Assembly (NCBI GenBank): GCA_002371315.1
Contig: DFHL01000040.1
Location: forward strand, 1 to 17,447
Direction of reading: 5' to 3'
DNA from: Bacteroidales bacterium UBA3724
GTDB lineage: Bacteria; Bacteroidota; Bacteroidia; Bacteroidales; P3
DNA: 17,447 nt
Below the pieces are notes generated by a model that was not told where the DNA came from, made no database searches, and was given only the letters and a program-made list of their open reading frames with translations. The position numbers were made by a program, and so were the translations under genes. Below, one piece after another: positions 6,028-12,029 of the stretch (its first letter is position 1; each line of letters begins with the position of its first letter).

Positions 6028-6938
6028 GAAAAAACGGCGACATCAACAATAGCATACGTGATTGGGAAAATGATGCAGACAACATCATTTCCGAGAACGA
6101 GATACGCGTCATAGGAGCCCCAAAAGCTGAAAAGAAGAATCGCACCGCTTGGTGGATCTGGGTCATTGCTATTGTTGGCATTGCAGTTGCATCTGTTGCC
6201 GTTGCCTCCCTTTTGCCAAACAATAAGCCGGCACCTGAAATAGCCGATATCCAGCAGCCAGTCAGCGACACGACGGCAAGGCAGGCTGACATCTGGCTCG
6301 AGAACAGCGACGCATCGTTTCCGGCTGCGACAGTCGTTCGCGACACCGTCGTCGACAATATTAACCTGCGAATCTACATTCCTTACAATGCCACCCCGGA
6401 ACTATATGTAGGCCAGCTATCCACCGCCGATACGGACATCATTTTTGCTGCGATGGCCGCCGACCTGCGCCGCGACAACGGCAAGATAGTCGGAGCCTTT
6501 GTGCTTGCCGGCGAGCCGCTGTCGTGGGGACTCTCCAAGAAAGGCTATTGCGCCATCATCGACGGCCGCACCACCATCGGCGTTGCCGACAACTCGCCGC
6601 TCTTTGAGCAAGCCACCGAAAACGGCGGATTTTTTTTCCGCCAATATCCTTCCGTACACAATGGCGAAATGATGAAAAACAACCCTGAAAACGCCTCCTT
6701 CCGTCGTGCATTGTGCAACCTTGACGGCAAAGTGTGCATCGTCGGAAGCACCGACCGTGTACTGATGAACGATTTCAGCAGCGCCTTGGCACACCTCGGC
6801 GTACGCGAAGCCATTCTGCTTGTTGGTGGCTCGGCCGACGGATGGTACCGCGACGTCGATGGCACCGTGACCCACTTGGACCATTCGGCACCGATAAAGG
6901 CAAAATACCTTAATTATATTGTCTTCCGCAAGCAATAA
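6024..6938 (+). CDS. Single-pass membrane protein with NAGPA-like phosphodiester glycosidase domain
   Basis: A 304-aa protein with an N-terminal cytoplasmic segment of about 40 acidic/polar residues, one transmembrane helix at about 43-63, and an outer region of about 240 residues. The outer region resembles the phosphodiester glycosidase (NAGPA, PF09992-type) fold: ENGGFFFRQYP at 199-209, FRRALCNLDGK at 226-236, then STDRVLMNDFSSALAHLGVR with an aliphatic strand and VGGSADGWY at 267-275. In canonical members the last motif is LDGGxS; here the Asp is Val, so enzyme activity is uncertain. Because it overlaps the LytTR gene by 4 bp, its cytoplasmic tail may bind or sequester that regulator, with the outer domain sensing a glycan or lipid-linked sugar. 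That role is inference; the domain match is by motif only. Confidence 0.68.
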   Translation: MRKNGDINNSIRDWENDADNIISENEIRVIGAPKAEKKNRTAWWIWVIAIVGIAVASVAVASLLPNNKPAPEIADIQQPVSDTTARQADIWLENSDASFPAATVVRDTVVDNINLRIYIPYNATPELYVGQLSTADTDIIFAAMAADLRRDNGKIVGAFVLAGEPLSWGLSKKGYCAIIDGRTTIGVADNSPLFEQATENGGFFFRQYPSVHNGEMMKNNPENASFRRALCNLDGKVCIVGSTDRVLMNDFSSALAHLGVREAILLVGGSADGWYRDVDGTVTHLDHSAPIKAKYLNYIVFRKQ

Positions 6939-7017
6939 CGGCACATCGGCACCCGATGCCGAATGCCGCATACAGTCCAGAAAGCATATTTCATACATTC
7001 AGGGCACCATTTCATAC

Positions 7018-7053
7018 ATCGTCCGTCGGTTTTAATCGGCGGACGATTTTTTT
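7018..7053 (+). terminator. Rho-independent terminator after the LytTR/NAGPA-like unit
   Basis: ATCGTCCGTCGG (7018-7029) pairs with TCGGCGGACGAT (7036-7047) through 12 positions, two of them G-T wobbles, closing the loop TTTTAA. A run of Ts extends to 7053. It shows that the in-frame ATG at 6956 upstream of the next gene is not a plausible start. Confidence 0.88.
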
Positions 7054-7057
7054 AGTG

Positions 7058-7065
7058 TATTTTTG
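7058..7065 (+). promoter_or_regulatory. Probable -7 element for the lipoprotein/helical protein operon
   Basis: TATTTTTG matches TAnnTTTG and ends 19 bp before the ATG at 7085, so the leader would be only about 10-15 nt. No good TTTG box is found 19-21 bp upstream, where the preceding terminator's hairpin arm lies, so the call is tentative. Confidence 0.5.
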
Positions 7066-7084
7066 CAGCATAAAAAATAGCACA

Positions 7085-8092
7085 ATGAATAGAGCACATT
7101 TTATTGCAATAGTTACACTCTTGTTTTTATGCTCCTGCAAAAGCCAGGACAGAACGCCAGCACCAAACCATCGCGGCGTATATCACTGGAAAACAACTTA
7201 CAATCCAACACAATGGGAAAAACGATGGATTGAAGAGCACCGTATCGACAGGCTGTACATTCGACTGTTCGACATTGAGGCGGGCGAAAAAGCCGGCGAA
7301 CCAGACTGGAAAATGGTCCCGACAGCCACGACACAGTTCCATCAAAAGTTGCCTGACACTCTTGATGTCGTACCAGTAGTGTACATCACCACCGATGCTA
7401 TCCAGGCTTTGGGCAACGCAACCTACGACTGGACGACAAGAGAAATGTATGCTTCGCTCATTGTCAAGCGCATCGACGATATGATGGCCGACCACTGGGA
7501 TGGCGACATCCGCGAGGTGCAGCTCGATTGCGACTGGACCAGCAAATGCGAGCAAGCCTATTTTGCACTTGCACGGACAATCAAGGACATTCTGCAAGAA
7601 CGCGACATAACACTGAGCGGCACACTTAGGCTGCATCAACTGGGCATTGTAAGACAATGGGGTCAGAACGGATACAACGATGTCCACATCCCTTTCGACC
7701 GCCTTATGCTTATGTGCTACAATACCGGCAGACTACAAGATCCGAACACCCGCAATTCTATCCTCGATTTTTCAGATGTCAGACCATATCTGAATCATTA
7801 TAGTTGCGACAAGCTACCATTCACCGACATAGCGTGGCCAGTTTATGGCTGGGGAGTGGAGTTTGACGACAAAGTCAACTTCAAGCGACTTGTCAACTCA
7901 AGCAACCTGACTGATGAAAAAGGCAAAAACGCAAGAGTCCGCGAGGAATGGGGCAATCCGCGCGAAATACGACGCACACAAAAAGTCCTTCCAAAACTGG
8001 ACACCGTCCACACGACAATCCTTTATCATCTCGACTCGCTAAACCTTTCAAAATACAGTTATGAAGAAATCGAAGCTTTTTATTCTCGTTAG
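7085..8092 (+). CDS. Lipoprotein resembling a GH18-type TIM barrel
   Basis: A 335-aa protein starting at the Met of MNRAHFIAIVTLLFLCSC. An upstream in-frame ATG at 6956 is rejected because a terminator and promoter lie between. The lipobox is LCSC with Cys18 lipidated. The body begins with VYHWKTTYNPTQWE and an RLYIRLFDIE strand (56-65), followed by alternating strands and helices. Three strand motifs recall GH18-like barrels: EVQLDCDW at 144-151 (position of the catalytic DxxDxDxE strand, but no Glu), MLMCYNTG at 208-215 and AWPVYGWG at 250-257. This suggests a glycan-binding or atypical glycoside-hydrolase barrel, possibly inactive. I know of no characterised homologue. The next gene starts inside its 3' end (32-bp overlap), pointing to a functional pair. 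Confidence 0.7.
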   Translation: MNRAHFIAIVTLLFLCSCKSQDRTPAPNHRGVYHWKTTYNPTQWEKRWIEEHRIDRLYIRLFDIEAGEKAGEPDWKMVPTATTQFHQKLPDTLDVVPVVYITTDAIQALGNATYDWTTREMYASLIVKRIDDMMADHWDGDIREVQLDCDWTSKCEQAYFALARTIKDILQERDITLSGTLRLHQLGIVRQWGQNGYNDVHIPFDRLMLMCYNTGRLQDPNTRNSILDFSDVRPYLNHYSCDKLPFTDIAWPVYGWGVEFDDKVNFKRLVNSSNLTDEKGKNARVREEWGNPREIRRTQKVLPKLDTVHTTILYHLDSLNLSKYSYEEIEAFYSR

Positions 8093-10316
8093 CCTGTTGA
8101 CTCTATGGCACTATGCACAAGCCTGTGGGCCATATTACATTTCGGCCGCCGACAACCGCATATACCGTGTTTTGCCTCCTCTATGGAAACCTGCAAACGG
8201 CGACGACTTCGTTACGCAAAACATACTCCTCTGGAGCCGCCAAACCGGATGCACCGACACCAGTGCCATACGACAAGCCATATACCAAGGCACTCTCGCC
8301 GACTGGGAACGGCTGTATGAAGATATAATTCTAAAAAAACACATAGGAAATGCTGACATAAAAGCTGATGACTGGTTTTATCCAAATACATTCATCAGAA
8401 ACATTAAGAATTACCGACACGATGCCGACAAAGACGCAATCAGTCTGCTTTATTTTTCAAAGCGTTATGAAGTACTTCGCAATGCCCAACGCTCGCCTTG
8501 GTACTACAACAGTCGTGTAGGAACAGACGAGAAACGTGAACTCGAAAAACTATACAACACTGTTCTGGAATACTGCAGCGCCAAAAGCAAATACGCCGAC
8601 CGCTGGCGGTTTCTAACCATCAAATGTGCGTGGGCCACAGATCGGCACGACACCGTATTGGCACTCTGGAAAGCCTTCGCTCCTATGATGAAAAAGAGCA
8701 TTTTATATGACGAAACAGAAGAATACGTGGCGCGCAGCCTTGAAAACCTTGGTCGGCAAGAAGAAGCCTATGCCATTTATCGTCGGCAAGGCAAATGCCT
8801 GCAGTTGATTCCCGCCTACGCTACCACTGCCACACGGCTGCGTCTTTTGCTGCAGATGGACCCCAACTCGCCCGATGCGACAAGCATAATACAAGATTAC
8901 CTTACGGATATCGACCGCGACCAGGCAGCATCATATCCCTGGGGACCAGAAGAATATCAAGCCGACTCCGTTTTGGCTATCGCCAAATTGGCTCTGGCAA
9001 ATCCCAAAGTACGCAACAAAACCGTATGGCGATACGCAGCAGCCTGCATTCTCGACTATAAGGGCAAACCGAGCGAAGCACTATCCTATTTGCGAAGTCC
9101 TGCCGGCGGCGACACCTTCCTGCGGCGTTCCACGCGCATTCTCACTTTCTATCTGCGCTCAAAGACAGAACCCATCAACGACGACTTCGAAGAATACGCC
9201 CTGAAAGAAATTCAATGGCTCGACAGCCAGATGCTCCGCGATTGGAAATGCCTGCCCGCTGCAAACCAGTCCGAAATAAGCAATGTCGACGGATGGAAAT
9301 GTGCCAATGAGACAAACTGTCTCTATTCTTATGCCGTTCTGCGACGCATCGTTTTGACCGACAGCACAGGGTTGGCCTGGCGGATGGCAAGGGCTGGCCG
9401 TCCTGTCCGCGCACTGCAGATGGCCAACCTGGCCGACAACCATTTCATACAAATATGCAACAATAAGACCATAAAACACGTACGCAGGTCTTCCGACAGC
9501 ACGTACCTTGTCTGGTACCAGGACAACAACAACGAATTCAAGACCGTCTCTCTCCTTTCGCCACGCGACACCACCTTGCTTTCTGGCAGCGACTTTATGA
9601 TTTGGCCTTACCATTTCAATCATCACGATTACAGCAACGGCCTCTTTGCCTTGGCCGACGCAATGCCAGCCAAAGCCATTGAACAGTACCGGCAGCGGCA
9701 ATTGCGGCCACAGGACGACATCGACCGCTGGTTCAACGCGCGCGGATATACCAACGGCGACTACTGGCAGGACATCATAGGCACACACTATCTGCGTGAG
9801 CGTAAATACAGTGCTGCCGTTACCCATCTGCGCTACGTATCGCCAAGCTACCAGCGACGTATGAATATCCGCTGCTACATAGACCCCTTTGGCATCGACC
9901 GCACATACCAATGCCAAGACAGCACACAATGCAAACTTCATTTCGCCCAACGGATGGATTCGCTGCAACGCGTAATGCTCCACAGTCGCGATGCCGACCG
10001 TCGCGCTCTGGCGATGTTGGAGTACACAATTGGATTAGAGAACAGTTTCGGAATGTGTTGGTGGCTGACTTCCTATCAAAAAGACCTGATAAAAGACATT
10101 TCCGTAACTGAATATGCCCAAAAAGCCACTTCCGCCGTCAATCAACTCCGCGCCAAGGCCCTAACGACTTTGCGCACCGACGATGCACGGGCACGCTATC
10201 ACCTGCGACTGGGCCGATACAGCACCGTCCTGAGGAAATATGCCGACACTCCGACTGCGAAGAACCTTGCACTCGTTTGCGACAATCGCGACCTTTACCG
10301 AAAAAGCAAACAATAA
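8061..10316 (+). CDS. Large exported alpha-helical (solenoid-like) protein, function unknown
   Basis: A 751-aa protein with signal MKKSKLFILVSLLTLWHYAQ followed by ACGPYY. Cys22 could be the residue after signal peptidase I cleavage (AQA|C), or a poor lipobox, since the -3 Leu is missing. The CGPYY phrase just after the signal recurs, as far as I recall, in uncharacterised Bacteroidetes proteins of similar size. The body looks like paired amphipathic helices reminiscent of TPR/solenoid repeats (e.g. EEYVARSLENLGRQEEAYAI, and Trp/Tyr-rich segments), with a beta-rich insertion around 480-520. No catalytic motif is recognised. It overlaps the GH18-like lipoprotein gene by 32 bp and is probably translated from the same mRNA. 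It converges on hydE with only 3 bp between stop codons. Base composition appears lower in GC than the deiminase gene. Confidence 0.72.
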   Translation: MKKSKLFILVSLLTLWHYAQACGPYYISAADNRIYRVLPPLWKPANGDDFVTQNILLWSRQTGCTDTSAIRQAIYQGTLADWERLYEDIILKKHIGNADIKADDWFYPNTFIRNIKNYRHDADKDAISLLYFSKRYEVLRNAQRSPWYYNSRVGTDEKRELEKLYNTVLEYCSAKSKYADRWRFLTIKCAWATDRHDTVLALWKAFAPMMKKSILYDETEEYVARSLENLGRQEEAYAIYRRQGKCLQLIPAYATTATRLRLLLQMDPNSPDATSIIQDYLTDIDRDQAASYPWGPEEYQADSVLAIAKLALANPKVRNKTVWRYAAACILDYKGKPSEALSYLRSPAGGDTFLRRSTRILTFYLRSKTEPINDDFEEYALKEIQWLDSQMLRDWKCLPAANQSEISNVDGWKCANETNCLYSYAVLRRIVLTDSTGLAWRMARAGRPVRALQMANLADNHFIQICNNKTIKHVRRSSDSTYLVWYQDNNNEFKTVSLLSPRDTTLLSGSDFMIWPYHFNHHDYSNGLFALADAMPAKAIEQYRQRQLRPQDDIDRWFNARGYTNGDYWQDIIGTHYLRERKYSAAVTHLRYVSPSYQRRMNIRCYIDPFGIDRTYQCQDSTQCKLHFAQRMDSLQRVMLHSRDADRRALAMLEYTIGLENSFGMCWWLTSYQKDLIKDISVTEYAQKATSAVNQLRAKALTTLRTDDARARYHLRLGRYSTVLRKYADTPTAKNLALVCDNRDLYRKSKQ

Positions 10317-10319
10317 GAT

Positions 10320-11429
10320 TTAATACTCCAGATTCGGATTGAAATCGCCGCGGTCCACAACGGTCTCATACCCTATCTTGCGGATGCGGCCCTCGGTACA
10401 GGCGCGGCATTCGGCTGCCTCTTCTCCAGTGCATATCTTGTTGTCGTAGATGGCATAGTCCTTGCGGTGATCACGCGGCGAAAGGTTGGGCATCACCACA
10501 TTGGCACCGAACTGTATGCCCAGTTCGCGTCCTTGCGGATGCAGCGTGCCGAGCGCCGTCGTTGCCGGCAGAAGCACTGGCGGATGCAGCAGGCGGATGA
10601 TGGCCAGCAGACGCAGCGTGGTGCCGACCTTGCCGTTGGGCTGGTCCTGGAAAGGCGTGCCCGTGGCCGAAATAAAGGGTCCTATGCCCACCATCTGGGG
10701 CTGAAACGTGCGAATGAACTGCAGGTCGGCATAGAGCGTATCGATGGTCTGATAGGGCGAGCCGACCATAAAGCCGCAACCCACCTGATAGCCAATTTCT
10801 TTAAGAGCATATAGGCAATCAATACGGTTTTGGAACGACATCTCGGCGGGATGCAGACGTGCATAATGTTCGGGCGATGCCGTTTCGTGGCGCAGCAGAT
10901 AGCGGTTGGCTCCAGCATCAAAGAGAGCCTGATAGCTTTCGCGACTGCGTTCGCCCAGCGAGAGGGTGATGGCGCAGTCGGGATAATGCTGGCGCACCGT
11001 ACTGACTATGCGGCACATCCGCTTGTCGTCGAACCAGCCGTCTTCCCCACCCTGCATCACAAAAGTACGGAAGCCGAGTTTGTAGCCCTGCTCGCAGCAG
11101 TCGTATATCTGCTCGTCGCTGAGACGATAGCGGACAGCAGCACTATTGCTGCGACGCAAGCCGCAGTAAAGGCAGTCGTTCTTGCAATGGCTCGAAAGCT
11201 CGATGAGGCCGCGCATAAAAATCTTGTTGCCGTAGGCAGCCGTGGCCACCTCGCGCGCCGAACTGCGCAGGTATTCTATACTTGCTTTATCTTCCGTTTC
11301 AAGGATTTGCTCCAGCTCGTCGCGAGTAATGTCGCGCGTGTTGCGGATATGGTCAATAATATTCAATGTGGATAGAAAGTTGAATGTTAATTTATCAAAT
11401 CTCTGGTCACTATTTACCTGCGTCAGCAT
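10320..11429 (-). CDS. hydE: [FeFe]-hydrogenase H-cluster radical SAM maturase HydE
   Basis: A 369-aa radical SAM enzyme. The SAM-cluster motif CKNDCLYC is at 82-89 (Cys82, Cys86, Cys89), matching CX3CX2C. A second cluster site, CX7CX2C (Cys333, Cys341, Cys344), is in KICTGEEAAECRAC, as in Thermotoga maritima HydE. Other HydE-like phrases are LSLGERSRESY, NRYLLRHETASP at 175-186, GCGFMVGSPYQT, MVGIGPFI and LPATTALGTLHPQGRE. HydE acts with HydF and HydG to build the diiron subcluster of [FeFe] hydrogenase. Neither partner nor a hydrogenase gene is in the window. The ATG start gives about 20 extra N-terminal residues compared with T. maritima HydE; a TTG at 11366 would give a 348-aa protein that aligns better. 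It lies 34 bp after the HMA-like gene if the ATG is used. Confidence 0.93.
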   Translation of the reverse strand: MLTQVNSDQRFDKLTFNFLSTLNIIDHIRNTRDITRDELEQILETEDKASIEYLRSSAREVATAAYGNKIFMRGLIELSSHCKNDCLYCGLRRSNSAAVRYRLSDEQIYDCCEQGYKLGFRTFVMQGGEDGWFDDKRMCRIVSTVRQHYPDCAITLSLGERSRESYQALFDAGANRYLLRHETASPEHYARLHPAEMSFQNRIDCLYALKEIGYQVGCGFMVGSPYQTIDTLYADLQFIRTFQPQMVGIGPFISATGTPFQDQPNGKVGTTLRLLAIIRLLHPPVLLPATTALGTLHPQGRELGIQFGANVVMPNLSPRDHRKDYAIYDNKICTGEEAAECRACTEGRIRKIGYETVVDRGDFNPNLEY

Positions 11430-11455
11430 TAACGAATTAACACATTAACGAATTA
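11427..11455. repeat. Two 13-bp direct repeats at the annotated hydE start
   Basis: CATTAACGAATTA occurs at 11427-11439 and again at 11443-11455, a 16-bp period. On the coding (-) strand the stretch reads as four octamers beginning TTAAT. The downstream copy contains the annotated hydE ATG and the upstream copy has another ATG that is quickly followed by a stop. The repeats look like intergenic sequence, which supports a later hydE start. Confidence 0.65.
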
Positions 11456-11463
11456 TCCACTGC

Positions 11464-11838
11464 TCACATCTTGCCACACGAAGCCTCGCCGCGAGCGGCA
11501 GGCTGGCAGCAAGCCGGCAGTTTCTCTATGGCACGAGGATTAGGTTTCTCGTTGGCGGTACGCACGCCGTTGGCAGCCAGAGCCTTCTCGATTTTTACTG
11601 GGTCGGTCTTGCCTTCCTTATAAACAACCGTGACCGACTTTTTGTCTTGGTGCAACGTCCATTCGACAACGCCACGCTCATAAGCCAGCGTTTTTTCGAT
11701 GGTGGCGTTCAGACCTTTACAGCAATATCCAGGAATGGAAATCTCTGTCGTTTTGGTGTTCTTGCCACCTCTGCTTTGCGCCGAAGCCGACATACAGCAC
11801 ACAACGGCAGCAAAAAGTATAATAAAAGCTTTTTTCAT
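11464..11838 (-). CDS. Secreted HMA-like cysteine-rich metal-binding protein
   Basis: A 124-aa exported protein. Residues 1-20 are a signal peptide (SASA|Q). Residues about 30-95 follow the heavy-metal-associated (HMA) domain pattern: TTEISIPGYCCKGLNATIEK, a central GVVEWTLHQDKKSVTVVY and VKIEKALAANGV. The classical GMxCxxC metal loop is replaced by adjacent Cys39-Cys40. The C-terminal tail adds Cys110-Cys111 and Cys121 (ACCQPAARGEASCGKM), giving a second possible thiol site. It probably binds a soft metal such as Cu(I) in the periplasm; the metal is inferred from the family, not shown. It follows the TonB-dependent receptor gene on the same strand with a 191-bp gap, in which no consensus promoter was found, only an AT-rich palindrome. 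Confidence 0.75.
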   Translation of the reverse strand: MKKAFIILFAAVVCCMSASAQSRGGKNTKTTEISIPGYCCKGLNATIEKTLAYERGVVEWTLHQDKKSVTVVYKEGKTDPVKIEKALAANGVRTANEKPNPRAIEKLPACCQPAARGEASCGKM

Positions 11839-11992
11839 TGCAATGATGTTTTTCCCTATAACGCAATTCGTTTGATAATATTATTTTGGCAAATAAATAT
11901 TGTTTTCGGATAAGATATTTACTTTTGAAGATTGAAAACAAATACCTCTATCAACTTAAAAAGGCTGTTACAAACTAAACAAAATGGACTAT

Positions 11993-12008
11993 TATTATAT
12001 ATATAATA
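11993..12008. other. AT-only 16-bp palindrome in the receptor-HMA gap
   Basis: TATTATATATATAATA is a perfect palindrome centred between 12000 and 12001, 22 bp after the receptor stop codon in its transcription direction, within the 191-bp gap 11839-12029. It could form a weak hairpin after the receptor gene or be a site for a dimeric regulator. It has no G or C and no clear T-tract, so it is not called a terminator. Confidence 0.4.
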
Positions 12009-12029
12009 AATCATTAACAATACAGTAGT

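Noticed and set aside
6956..7084. An N-terminal extension of the GH18-like lipoprotein from ATG 6956
   Set aside because: The stretch contains a terminator hairpin with T-tract (7018-7053) and a promoter-like -7 element, and the real lipoprotein signal begins at 7085.
10320..11429. PylB (methylornithine synthase) or BioB-like identity for the radical SAM gene
   Set aside because: The second CX7CX2C cluster site and the overall phrases match HydE, and no pyl or bio gene is nearby.
11839..12029. A promoter for the HMA-like gene in the 191-bp gap
   Set aside because: The best candidates on the - strand (TTTATTTG at 11897-11890, TTAGTTTG near 11971-11978) each miss one key base and lack a TTTG at the right distance. 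I could not support a call.
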